The translations under genes were made by a program, and so were the position numbers. From contig JAGCVS010000012.1 of NCBI GenBank assembly GCA_017962235.1, positions 103,209 through 167,208 of the forward strand: a DNA stretch of 64,000 nucleotides, read 5' to 3'. Under the pieces are notes generated by a model. It saw only the letters and a list, made by a program, of their open reading frames with translations, did no database searches and was not told the origin of the DNA. The DNA comes from Bacteroidales bacterium. GTDB lineage: Bacteria > Bacteroidota > Bacteroidia > Bacteroidales > UBA932. Below, one piece after another: positions 27,348 to 34,732 of the stretch (positions are counted from its first letter, which is position 1; every line of letters begins with the position of its first letter).

Positions 27348-28208
27348 TCAAAACGGCTGGGTTTCTTCATCATCCTCGACAGGCGTTATCTCCTGCTGGG
27401 GGCTAAGTTGTGCTTCTTGGATTTGCTGCATTGCCAGAGCGACATCTCTGACGACGACTTCTTTGGCTTCTGCTAACGTTGGTAACTGGTCGTAGCGTTG
27501 AGTTACAAATGCTGCTTCAAGCGCCAGGGCGCCTTCATAATGTAGTCTCTTACCCGTTTTTACTCTGGTGAGGGCAATCTTATCGATATCGTGTTCGTAT
27601 CTGTCACAGAGTTCCTCTTTTGACATCCCCTGAACCTGTTGGGCTATCCAGGCTGCATGCTCGGATTGAAATACTATGTTGTCACCAACACCAGAAAAAG
27701 ATATCTCAATGGTGTTACTCGAACTCCGGCAGGAGTTTGACACCGAAGGCGCCGAAATCGCTCTTGGCGATTGAAGCGGTGCAGGTGACAGGAGCCCAGT
27801 ATCATTCCAATTATATTTGTCTTTTTCATCTTGATTGTCATTGACATCCTCATTAAGGGGTTTTTTAGGGGTTTCTGCAAGCCTATGTGCAATTCTCTCT
27901 GCCTTCCTTTCCAGATACGCTTCGCGGCTTTCTCCTTTACGGGGACGTCCTCCCTTTCAACCATGCTCCTTTCCTTTGTCACCATTTTTGACGCTTTGTT
28001 GGTATCGGATAGCGGCTGCGTTGAGGTTAGGCTTTGCCATCGTAAGAATTATGTTCACCACCGGATCGGAGGACGAGACATCTTCGCCATAAAGGGCAAA
28101 GTCACGCATCTTCAGAATGCATTCCTTGAATTTGTCTGGTTCAAGGTTTTCAGCGGCTTCCAGAAAAGAGCCGTACATAACGAAACTTTGTTTATCGCTG
28201 GTTTTCAT
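27348..28208 (-). pseudogene. Phage/plasmid-type DUF6291-like gene interrupted by an in-frame TGA
   Basis: The N-terminal 83 codons (MKTSDKQSFVMYGSFLEAAE, then ILTMAKPNLNAAAIRYQQSVKNG) resemble DUF6291 proteins of Bacteroidota phages and mobile elements. The frame meets TGA at 27959-27957 and then continues without a shift for 202 more codons, beginning GGRPRKGESREAYLERKAER, exactly the lysine/glycine linker that follows this domain in relatives (NGxKGGRPRK). The stop is therefore a nonsense mutation (or sequence error) in one gene of about 286 codons. The downstream half is Gln/Glu rich and of unknown role. The start overlaps the upstream gene's end. Confidence 0.65.
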
Positions 28209-28434
28209 CGTCTGTGATAACTTCCAACATAATATCTTCGATTGTTGTGCCGCCAGCATCAACCGTACTGCCCCGCTTGGGCGGAATCGCTGCCCATGCT
28301 CGTCTTTGCCCGGCGGACATCTTCGCCCTTGTCTCAGGGCTTTTCGGTTTGTGGAGGTTGGAATTGTTCCTCAATTTTTCTTTAACGTACTCCGGCATCT
28401 CCCGGCTTGTTCTTTTGTGGGTATTCGTTTCCAT
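28192..28434 (-). CDS. Small basic protein of the island, NUMOD3-like motif
   Basis: 80 residues, METNTHKRTSREMPEYVKEK then HKPKSPETRAKMSAGQRRAW. The second stretch resembles the DNA-binding modular motif found next to homing nucleases (KSPETRAKMS). No catalytic domain is present. Its end overlaps the start of the broken downstream gene by 17 bp, so the two were probably coupled. Function unknown; a DNA-binding helper of a phage or plasmid module is a fair guess. Confidence 0.55.
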   Translation of the reverse strand: METNTHKRTSREMPEYVKEKLRNNSNLHKPKSPETRAKMSAGQRRAWAAIPPKRGSTVDAGGTTIEDIMLEVITDDENQR

Positions 28435-28509
28435 ATCTTTATAAACTTTTGATACTATAAATACCTATTACTCTTTAAAAACGACGAAAAATAGGTAAAT
28501 TTTATACAG

Positions 28510-28546
28510 AGGATTGTTTGAATACCTCAACAATCCTGTTTTTTAG
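28510..28546 (+). terminator. Hairpin with T-run, orphan terminator
   Basis: AGGATTGTT (28510-28518) pairs with AACAATCCT (28529-28537), followed by GTTTTTTA. No plus-strand gene ends just before it, so either an unseen transcript stops here or the stem serves another role at the island edge. Confidence 0.5.
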
Positions 28547-28598
28547 GACACTAGGTTGCCGAATTTGGAAAGATGCAAAAACTGGCCTGGGTTTTATT

Positions 28599-28882
28599 CA
28601 TACCACAATGGTATGCCTTATTACACCTGTGGTTAGGGGTAGTAAGAGCCCCGGCTTACAATGGCAACTTACAGTCTAGGGGAGTTTCGGCTGAAAATAG
28701 TAGATTTCAGCGAGGTGGAGAAACTACTCCGGTTTCCACCAAGTTGAAGGATTACAAGGGTCTGGAATCCATTCTCGCAGTCCCCACAATTTGTCCAAAT
28801 CTTCGAGAAATTTTACATCAAAGAGAGTTCGAGGCTGTTCCGGCTGGTGGTACACAAAAAAGCGTCCTTTCGGGCGCTTTTT
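28599..28882 (+). ncRNA. Possible structured RNA ending in an intrinsic terminator
   Basis: The 640-bp stretch 28435-29075 lacks a convincing protein gene. Within it, successive stems are visible: CATACC/GGTATG (28599-28615), an 8-bp GCTGAAAAT-type stem (28690-28711), and GGTG-GA-GAAAC pairing with GTTTCCACC (28714-28740), ending with GCGTCC TTTC GGGCGC flanked by A6 and T6 (28856-28882). Serial hairpins plus a terminator suggest a small RNA; no known RNA family was recognised and no matching promoter was found, so the strand and 5' end are guesses. Confidence 0.3.
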
Positions 28883-28915
28883 TGGCACCCGGAGCCGTCC
28901 GGCCCCTATTTTTAA

Positions 28916-28959
28916 GGGGGCTCTGCCCCCTAAAACCCCCGCGGCGCAGAGCGCCGGCC
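28916..28959. repeat. 44-bp double-hairpin repeat, copy 1
   Basis: Two adjoining stems, GGGGGC TCT GCCCCC and GGCGC AGA GCGCC, joined by TAAAACCCCC. A copy with two mismatches lies at 63937-63980 in the same orientation. Both copies sit just beyond a terminator. It is probably a dispersed genomic repeat. Confidence 0.9.
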
Positions 28960-29075
28960 ACCTGACGGTGGCTTTCTTTTATCCCCCCAAAATGAGCGAC
29001 AGAAAGAAGGTTAATATGACGGCCAAAAACTTCAGAAAGCAAATGTATTCGTTTTTCTCAATGATTATACACTGA

Positions 29076-31037
29076 CTATTCCTGAAATGAGTACCCGAAT
29101 CCGGCGCGTGCTGTCAGAGCTTCTGCGTATGGGCCAATCTTCTTGCGGATGCGCGTGATGTTCACATCCACGGTGCGGGGTGTCACAATCACATCATCCG
29201 GCCAGACTTCCGATAGCAATTGCTCACGCGAGAATACTTTGCCGCGGTTCTCAAGGAAGAGTTTCAACAGTTCGTATTCTGTTTTGGTGAAAGCGACCTC
29301 TTCGCCGTCCACGGTTACCCTCTTTGCATCTGTGTCCATCTGTATTCCATAAAAACGGATACCGTTGCGTGCGGCGCCCAGACGGGCTTCAACCACATTG
29401 ATAATGTAGTCCCCCGTCTTTTCGCATTCGCTTATCAAATCAGCAAACACGGTGCCCTTGTCATACCCGTACAGGTTGGCATCCAGATCGTCTATATTCT
29501 GCTGCTTGAGAGCATTGCGGCAGGCATTTATCCTAAGCTCAATCTCCTCGGATTCGGCTATGCTGAAGTCTTCCTTGCGGCCGGCAAGAATGGCATTCAT
29601 CCGCGAAAGGGCACCATCCACAAGGCCAAACATCTTCTGTATCCCCTCTTCCTGCTGGGCAGTAAACTCTATCTTGTTGCTACGCTTGCGCCTCAATATG
29701 CGGGCCAGGTTGAAACAGCTGTCACCCACCGACTCCAGCTCGCCTATCTGACGCAGCATCGCCCGTATCTTCTCCTTTGTATCATCGGACAGATGTGCAG
29801 ACCCAAGGTCGCCGAGGTAACGGCCAATCTCATTCTCCATACGGTCGCTCCCTTCCTCGCCTTTCTCTATGCGTTCGAAAAGCTTAGTGAAGGCCTGATC
29901 GTCCTTCGTTTCATACAACTCCCTGACAAGAGAGAACATATGCTGAGTCTTCTCGCCGAAAACCACAATCTCCTTCTGTGCCTGCAGCACGGAGATCTCC
30001 GGCGTTTTCATAATTCCGCCGCGGATATACTTCAGGCCGAATTCATCCTCTTCGTCCGACTTTCTGGGCTTGATAATCCTGCACACCAGTTTCTCCATCT
30101 GAGGGATGAACCATATCAGGATAGCGGTATTAATCACATTGAAGCACGTGTGGAACGTCGCCAGTGCAAAAGAAAGTTGGGTAGGATTCTGCTCAGAAGC
30201 CGTCGGATCGAGGCGCACGATGCCGCAGACCATACGGACAAAGGGGAAGAACAGTATAAGCACCCAGATTACGCCGAAAACGTTAAACAGCAGGTGGGCG
30301 AAAGCGGTCCGCCTGGCCTGTGTATTCGCGCTTAGGGCAGCCAGATTGGCCGTAACTGTGGTGCCGATGTTCTCACCCATAACCAGGGCGATACCCTGAT
30401 ATATAGAAATTGCGCCCGTGGCACATAGCACCATCGTGATTGCCATCAGCGCAGCGGAACTCTGAACCATGGCGGTGAGGATTGTACCTATCAGCAGGAA
30501 CAGCAAGATAGTGCCGTAATTGGTCTTGAAACTCGAGAAGAATTCAACCACAGCCGGTTTACTGGCCAGATCCATCTCCACTCCAGTCGCCTTGAGCATT
30601 CCCAGTGAGAACAGCAAAAAACTTAAGCCGAACAGAAAGTCTCCCACATAACGATGTTTCCCGAGCTGTATCAAGACGATGCCAATCACAAACGCTGGCC
30701 ATACTACATTGATGATATTGAAGGAAAAGCCTGCCGACATAATCCAGGCGCTCATCGTAGTGCCGATGTTCGCCCCCATAATCACAGAAATGGCCTGCGA
30801 CAGGGTCAATAGCGCCGCGTTCACAAACGATACCGTCATCACCGTGGTCGCCGCAGAAGACTGTACAGCCACCGTAACCAGTGCGCCGGTAGCCACACCG
30901 GAAAAACGGTTGGTTGTCATGGCGCCCAGCAAATGACGGAGCTGCGGACCTGCCATCTTCTGCAAGGCCTCGCTCATCATCTTCATACCGAACATCAAAA
31001 GGGCAATCGAGCCCAGGAGTTTCAAAGCGATAAGCAT
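29076..31037 (-). CDS. Na+/phosphate cotransporter-PhoU protein fused to an OmpR/PhoB-type DNA-binding domain
   Basis: 653 residues in three parts. 1 to about 330: NptA/PNaS membrane transporter with two inverted copies marked by VQSSAATTV and VQSSAALMA plus GANIGTT and GENIGTT. About 345-560: cytoplasmic PhoU-like helices (GEKTQHMFSLVRELYETKD, CEKTGDYIINVVEARLG). 564-653: a winged helix of the PhoB type (FTKTEYELLKLFLENRG, VFSREQLLSEVW, TPRTVDVNITRIRKKIG, GFGYSF). The first two parts are a common pair; the third is the output domain of response regulators and is in frame without any receiver domain. It predicts a phosphate transporter that can also bind DNA from the membrane. The start at 31037 is preferred since the promoter start is near 31051. 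Confidence 0.9.
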   Translation of the reverse strand: MLIALKLLGSIALLMFGMKMMSEALQKMAGPQLRHLLGAMTTNRFSGVATGALVTVAVQSSAATTVMTVSFVNAALLTLSQAISVIMGANIGTTMSAWIMSAGFSFNIINVVWPAFVIGIVLIQLGKHRYVGDFLFGLSFLLFSLGMLKATGVEMDLASKPAVVEFFSSFKTNYGTILLFLLIGTILTAMVQSSAALMAITMVLCATGAISIYQGIALVMGENIGTTVTANLAALSANTQARRTAFAHLLFNVFGVIWVLILFFPFVRMVCGIVRLDPTASEQNPTQLSFALATFHTCFNVINTAILIWFIPQMEKLVCRIIKPRKSDEEDEFGLKYIRGGIMKTPEISVLQAQKEIVVFGEKTQHMFSLVRELYETKDDQAFTKLFERIEKGEEGSDRMENEIGRYLGDLGSAHLSDDTKEKIRAMLRQIGELESVGDSCFNLARILRRKRSNKIEFTAQQEEGIQKMFGLVDGALSRMNAILAGRKEDFSIAESEEIELRINACRNALKQQNIDDLDANLYGYDKGTVFADLISECEKTGDYIINVVEARLGAARNGIRFYGIQMDTDAKRVTVDGEEVAFTKTEYELLKLFLENRGKVFSREQLLSEVWPDDVIVTPRTVDVNITRIRKKIGPYAEALTARAGFGYSFQE

Positions 31038-31056
31038 ATATCTGAAATTTCGGCGC

Positions 31057-31087
31057 AAATATACTTACACACTCCGACTCACTCAAG
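31057..31087 (-). promoter_or_regulatory. Promoter of the transporter-regulator fusion
   Basis: Minus-strand CTTG (31087-31084), 19 nt, then TATATTTG (31064-31057). Start near 31051 leaves about 14 nt before ATG 31037 and excludes the in-frame ATG at 31058. Upstream (31094-31118) is TA-rich with no clear operator repeat. Confidence 0.65.
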
Positions 31088-31115
31088 CCGCAGAGTCAAT
31101 TGTAACAGAATCTTA

Positions 31116-31211
31116 ATGGGTAAAATCGACCTCTTCAAGAAGGTGACGGGAATTGCGCCGACGGAGTTTCTTGGGAAATATGGAAACAGGCCGATGAATT
31201 TCGATTTATAG
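31116..31211 (+). pseudogene. Remnant of an AraC-type regulator C terminus
   Basis: A 31-codon frame, MGKIDLFKKVTGIAPTEFLG and so on, matches the final helix of AraC proteins (compare HFKKETGLTPSAFRKK in the intact gene ending 32861). Everything before it, including the rest of both helix-turn-helix motifs, is missing. The rest of 31065-31402 shows only AT-rich sequence and a 10-mer repeat. Confidence 0.55.
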
Positions 31212-31246
31212 AATCATCAAAGATAGTATTCTTATGTTTTAGTATT

Positions 31247-31256
31247 AGATAAATCG
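31247..31256 (-). repeat. Boundary 10-mer CGATTTATCT, copy 1
   Basis: Reads CGATTTATCT on the minus strand, preceded by GAAAAATC. It lies between the AraC remnant and the gpx promoter. A partial inverted partner (CGATTTAT) is at 31202-31209, so the 55 bp between have inverted ends. Confidence 0.6.
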
Positions 31257-31402
31257 GATTTTTCAGGAATGATGGAGATGGCCCTGTTTTGGAGCTATCT
31301 CGGTCACAGAAGGAAGGATGATGTTAATTCCCGTTTCACGGCTATTTAACTATAGATAACCCGTGAAGCACAAAGGATGCTATAGTGTACTCAATAAGAG
31401 GA

Positions 31403-31434
31403 TTTGATAAAGCAGTTTATTCTGCGTAACTTCG
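31403..31434 (+). promoter_or_regulatory. Promoter of the lipoprotein gpx gene
   Basis: TTTG (31403-31406), 20 nt, then TAACTTCG (31427-31434). The predicted start coincides with the ATG at 31440, so the mRNA should be leaderless. Confidence 0.7.
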
Positions 31435-31439
31435 CATCT

Positions 31440-32042
31440 ATGAACAAGATACTCACCATCCTGGCCACCATTTGCGCCATTGCCTGTACAAGCAATAAGA
31501 CCACCATCTATGACTTCACCGCAGAGACGGGTAGCGGCGAGTTGCTGAACTTCTCACAGTACAAGGGAGATGTCCTCCTGATTGTAAACACCGCCTCCAA
31601 GTGTGGCTTTACCCCGCAGTACGACGGGCTGGAAGCGCTTTATCAGAAGTACGCCCCCAAGGGCTTCGTTGTCATCGGCTTCCCCTGCGATCAGTTCGGC
31701 CATCAGGAACCCGGGACCAATGCGGAAATCGAAGAATTCTGTCGCCTGAACCACGGTGTCACCTTCCCGCTCATGGCCAAGTCCGACGTGAACGGCGAGA
31801 CTGCAAACGAGGTATTCAAGTGGCTGTATTCCGAGAAACCTTTCGCCGGATTCGGCGACAGCGAAACCGGGAAATTCATGGACGGAATGCTTTCCAAGGC
31901 CGATCCTGATTACGCTTCCAACCCGGATATTAAGTGGAATTTCACCAAGTTCCTCATTGACCGAAAGGGGCGCGTCGTAGCCCGTTTTGAACCTGTCGTT
32001 ACTCCGGAGCAGATAGTGCCCGAAATTGAGGCATTGTTGTAA
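31440..32042 (+). CDS. Glutathione-peroxidase-family lipoprotein
   Basis: Thiol peroxidase of the GPx fold, probably reduced by thioredoxin. The lipobox signal MNKILTILATICAIAC (Cys16) places it outside the inner membrane, unlike the cytosolic copy at 36499. The peroxidatic Cys is in NTASKCGFTPQYDGLEALY, the Gln/Phe loop in GFPCDQFGHQEPG, and the Trp/Asn in KWNFTKFLID. 200 residues. The AraC gene follows closely, suggesting a two-gene unit. Confidence 0.92.
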   Translation: MNKILTILATICAIACTSNKTTIYDFTAETGSGELLNFSQYKGDVLLIVNTASKCGFTPQYDGLEALYQKYAPKGFVVIGFPCDQFGHQEPGTNAEIEEFCRLNHGVTFPLMAKSDVNGETANEVFKWLYSEKPFAGFGDSETGKFMDGMLSKADPDYASNPDIKWNFTKFLIDRKGRVVARFEPVVTPEQIVPEIEALL

Positions 32043-32060
32043 AAGGTGTCTCCCGCTCAA

Positions 32061-32861
32061 ATGCACCAGAAAGCCCACTGGAATCCGGAAGCGGATTACT
32101 CATCTACATTCTTCTTCATTCGGAGGATGGATACTTCGGGGTATGTCAAACCCGCTGAAGCACCCGAAGCGTGTCTTCCACTCATCGGCTTTATCTATGT
32201 AATATCCGGAGAAGTTCTCGTAGAAGTTGACGGAACGCCCTTTCTCTGTCAACCGGGGCAGATTCTGCTAATACCGCAGCAAAGCCCATTCGCTATCCGC
32301 TTCTACCGGAATGCCGTGGGCTACACGGGCGGTTTTGCTCCATCCATCCTGTCCGATACAAAGTCTCTTAGATTCCTCTCCGAGCCGCTTCACCAGGGGT
32401 TCTGGTTCGATGAGGGAGCCTTTATAGGCGAACTCTTCAATATGCTGGCTACATCTTTTGAGAAAGGCGACCGGGTGTTCGTCGAGAAAGGCTTGGACCT
32501 TCTTTTGTCGCGCATCAAACCTGTACGGGAAGCCGCATTTCCGGCAGCCGTGAGCCAGTTTCTGGAGTCGGTTTTCAATCCTAATCAGATGCCGGGAACC
32601 ATCGCATCCTATGCATCTGAAATAGGTATCAGCGAGAACTACCTGAGCCGCTTGGTGAAGAAAGCAACGGGGCGCAGCGTGGGTGCCTGGATAGACATCG
32701 TCCGCATCCAGCGGGCTAAGCGCCTTCTGGCTGAAACCAGGGAGCCGGTCATCGACATCGCCGCCGCTGTGGGCATAGAAGATCAGTCCTATTTTTCGCG
32801 CCATTTCAAGAAAGAGACAGGTCTGACACCATCTGCTTTCCGAAAGAAGATGCAAGGATAA
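32061..32861 (+). CDS. AraC-family transcriptional regulator
   Basis: 266 residues: cupin-like N-terminal sensor (IYVISGEVLVEVDGTPFLCQ, QILLIPQQSPFAIRF) and a C-terminal double helix-turn-helix (ASEIGISENYLSRLVKKATG, VGIEDQSYFSRHFKKETGLT). ATG 32061 is preferred over GTG 32046 because the conserved part starts after it; the gpx stop is at 32042. Probably senses a small ligand; no target site is proposed. In Bacteroidota such proteins often control neighbouring genes. Confidence 0.9.
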   Translation: MHQKAHWNPEADYSSTFFFIRRMDTSGYVKPAEAPEACLPLIGFIYVISGEVLVEVDGTPFLCQPGQILLIPQQSPFAIRFYRNAVGYTGGFAPSILSDTKSLRFLSEPLHQGFWFDEGAFIGELFNMLATSFEKGDRVFVEKGLDLLLSRIKPVREAAFPAAVSQFLESVFNPNQMPGTIASYASEIGISENYLSRLVKKATGRSVGAWIDIVRIQRAKRLLAETREPVIDIAAAVGIEDQSYFSRHFKKETGLTPSAFRKKMQG

Positions 32862-32934
32862 ACCTAATTCCTTCCCATCCCAGCCTAAAATATCCCGACT
32901 CTTATACCGAACTTTGCATGGTGAAAAGCTCGGT

Positions 32935-33149
32935 ATGAACAGGAACTGTCTCTATTTTATTGCTGCTGCCCTCTGGGGTATTCCAGGTGTTATCATTACA
33001 ATCAAGGGAATAAGTGCATGTCGTGCCTCGGCATTGCCCTCAAATTCATTGACGGCATTCCGGCCGAATTCATCGCTTCCTTCTATTCCGGTCTCGGTTC
33101 GATGCACCTAACCATGAAGGTCGATTACCTCTGCGCTTTGAGCGAATAA
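32935..33149 (+). pseudogene. Membrane-protein gene with a large internal deletion
   Basis: The 5' end encodes MNRNCLYFIAAALWGIPGVI plus TIKGI, a first membrane helix. About 25 codons later, in another frame, comes CLGIALKFIDGIPAEFIASF then YSGLGSMHLTMKVDYLCAL and a stop, which looks like the last part of a small multi-helix integral membrane protein. The middle is gone and the frame has shifted. The remaining sequence of 32862-33249 shows nothing else convincing. Confidence 0.5.
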
Positions 33150-33249
33150 AAATTACTCCCTCATGGCCCACGGATGTACTTTGGCTTCCTGTTTTATCAT
33201 TAAAAGCGCCAAACAAAATATTAACGCCGATAAATCCGAATTTATTGGA

Positions 33250-33603
33250 TTATTTCTTTTTGTCTTTAGATTTGAGAGTTCGCCATCTTTTCCACCACGG
33301 ATTAACTTTCGTCGCGCTATTTTCGTTATCTATCACGACGGTGTGAGTCCCATCGGGATTGACTAAAGTCGTACTGTTTCCGTTATGTACGGCAGTGGAA
33401 TGAGTTCCATCGGGATTGACTATAATTGTGCTATTGCCGTTATGTATGGCGGTGGAATGAGTCCCGTTAGGATTAACTATTGTTGAAGTATTGCCGTTAT
33501 TAATGGCGATGGAGTGAGTGCCGTCAGGATTGACGACAACAGTATGTTGTGCATATGCGGATAAACTTACCGTGCAAAGAAGACATAGAAGTAAGCGTCT
33601 CAT
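33250..33603 (-). CDS. Secreted protein made of four 19-residue repeats
   Basis: 118 residues. Signal peptide MRRLLLCLLCTVSLSAYAQ, then four tandem units of about 19 residues (57 bp) of the form VNPDGTHSTAxHNGNSTxx, ending VNPWWKRWRTLKSKDKKK. The unit pattern, polar with a regularly placed V-N-P-D/N-G-T-H, suggests a repeated beta structure. The family is not recognised. The start at 33603 gives a clean signal peptide; a longer frame adds 12 residues with no purpose. Unique in the window. Confidence 0.7.
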   Translation of the reverse strand: MRRLLLCLLCTVSLSAYAQHTVVVNPDGTHSIAINNGNTSTIVNPNGTHSTAIHNGNSTIIVNPDGTHSTAVHNGNSTTLVNPDGTHTVVIDNENSATKVNPWWKRWRTLKSKDKKK

Positions 33604-33693
33604 GATAATGGTTGTGTTAGTTATTTGGTTTCTATACATTTTAACGGTGAAAACATAGCAAATCTACTGCAAACTATATGCCCCGGTAAATCT

Positions 33694-33703
33694 CGATTTA
33701 TCT
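33694..33703 (+). repeat. Boundary 10-mer CGATTTATCT, copy 2
   Basis: Lies 6 bp beyond the Fic stop codon, between the Fic gene and the repeat protein; followed by AAGTAATTAATA, and a similar TATCTAAATAATTAATA occurs at 37699. Confidence 0.6.
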
Positions 33704-33709
33704 AAGTAA

Positions 33710-34591
33710 TTAATACTTAATCTTGAAGTAATCAAGTAACGCTTTATAGTTGTCCTGCGCCGAAAGGCAGGTGTCCGTTAGGTATCCATTAATATGCCCC
33801 CACTCTCTAAGACCTCTGTAATAGAAAAGTTTGAGTTCTTCAGTAATAATAAAAGGTACAATCCCGTACGCCAGGCACTCCTTGAACATGACCAGTCTTC
33901 CCACCCTGCCGTTTCCATCCTGGAATGGATGGATGGCCTCAAACTTTTGGTGGAGGTCAATAATGTCTTCCAACGACTTGGAGGTCTTTGCGTTGTATGC
34001 CTTAAGCAGGTCTTTAATACGCACGTGGACTTCTTCCGGAGGGCAGGTGGCATTCCCGCCAACCTCATTAGGCAACCTCTTGTAATCTCCGACGTTGAAC
34101 CACGACTTGCCACTATCGGAGGTTCCTGTCTTTAGCACTCTATGAATCTCTTTAATAAGAGGCTCGGAGAGCTTTTCCTCTGCATGGTCTATGATAAGGT
34201 CGATGCAACGGAAGTGGTTGGTGGTCTCGACAATATCATCGATATTAATACTCTCATCAGTAATGCCGATAGTGTTCGTCTCGAAGATATACCTGGTCTG
34301 TTCATGTGTCAGGCGACTCCCTTCTATATGATTGGAGTTATACGTGAGGTCAATTTGGGTACGATGATAGATACCACCGCGGATCTTACTATCTTTCTCT
34401 TCCCGGAGTCTTTTAAGCAAGGGGCTTGTTTTAAGCTTGCCTTTCCGAGGCAACGGGGCATCGGCAGGAATGTTCCATGTCTTTCCTACAAGAACAGCCC
34501 CGTTAATCTTTCCTGAAGCACACCAGTTTCTGACAGTGCGCTCAGAGAGATCATGTTGCTGAGCAAATTGGCTGACAGATATGATTTCCAT
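33710..34591 (-). CDS. Fic-domain protein with N-terminal DNA-binding helix-turn-helix
   Basis: Fic proteins transfer AMP (or other nucleotide parts) to target proteins. The motif HPFQDGNGRVGR is intact, with catalytic His. SNHIEGS fits the class II inhibitory (S/T)xxxE(G/N) helix placed before the Fic core, so the enzyme should be self-inhibited. Residues 1-50 form a helix-turn-helix (SVSQFAQQHDLSERTVRNWC) as in MerR-like domains. 293 residues. A perfect palindrome lies 48 bp upstream of the ATG and a half-site overlaps it, suggesting autoregulation. No separate antitoxin gene is present. Confidence 0.9.
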   Translation of the reverse strand: MEIISVSQFAQQHDLSERTVRNWCASGKINGAVLVGKTWNIPADAPLPRKGKLKTSPLLKRLREEKDSKIRGGIYHRTQIDLTYNSNHIEGSRLTHEQTRYIFETNTIGITDESINIDDIVETTNHFRCIDLIIDHAEEKLSEPLIKEIHRVLKTGTSDSGKSWFNVGDYKRLPNEVGGNATCPPEEVHVRIKDLLKAYNAKTSKSLEDIIDLHQKFEAIHPFQDGNGRVGRLVMFKECLAYGIVPFIITEELKLFYYRGLREWGHINGYLTDTCLSAQDNYKALLDYFKIKY

Positions 34592-34638
34592 CTTTATCGG
34601 CAATTATCTAGTGAAAACTGACCATAAAGATAGTTAAT

Positions 34639-34660
34639 TTTTTGCCGATATCGGCAAAAA
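34639..34660. promoter_or_regulatory. Perfect palindrome, likely operator of the Fic gene
   Basis: TTGCCGATATCGGCAA with three more matching A/T pairs on each side, 22 bp in all. A half-site TATCGGCAA recurs at 34596-34604, next to the Fic ATG. The helix-turn-helix of Fic is the natural candidate binder. Confidence 0.55.
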
Positions 34661-34686
34661 GGCGAAACTCGAGATAGAGTTTCGCC
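34661..34686 (-). terminator. Terminator of the TlpA-like gene
   Basis: Perfect 10-bp stem GGCGAAACTC/GAGTTTCGCC followed on the minus strand by TTTTT, which is also the arm of the adjacent palindrome. It lies 47 nt after the TlpA-like stop. Confidence 0.75.
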
Positions 34687-34694
34687 GAAAAACC

Positions 34695-34704
34695 CGATTT
34701 ATCT
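34695..34704 (+). repeat. Boundary 10-mer CGATTTATCT, copy 3
   Basis: Between the TlpA-like gene end (34733) and the Fic control region; preceded by GAAAAACC, which with copy 1 (GAAAAATC) gives a 17-of-18 match. Confidence 0.6.
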
Positions 34705-34732
34705 GATCTAATAAACGAAGTACAAGGTACAG

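Noticed and set aside
27957..27959. TGA recoding as an amino acid
   Set aside because: TGA ends other intact genes here (for example the YoeB stub and the tiny recombinase-coupled ORF), and no recoding signal was noticed. A nonsense mutation or read error is simpler.
27674..27985. A 103-codon minus-strand frame over the junction of the broken DUF6291-like gene
   Set aside because: The other frame has the expected GGRPRKGES linker and continues the domain; this one is a shifted shadow.
28830..28850. Partial match to the tRNA-Leu 3' region (CGAGGCTGTTCCGGCT and GGTAC), a possible far attachment site
   Set aside because: The matches are broken by several mismatches and an insertion, and serine integrases share only a tiny core, so a long repeat is not expected. 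The right end of the island stays undetermined.
28599..28882. Retron-like RNA
   Set aside because: No reverse transcriptase gene is nearby, so the structured stretch has no support as a retron.
28573..28965. A 130-codon plus-strand frame
   Set aside because: It runs through the terminator and the 44-bp repeat, has no recognisable motif, and overlaps many hairpins. Treated as non-coding.
33360..33560. Regular 57-bp repeats as a CRISPR array
   Set aside because: The units are contiguous, in frame and encode the repeat protein; there are no unique spacers or cas genes.
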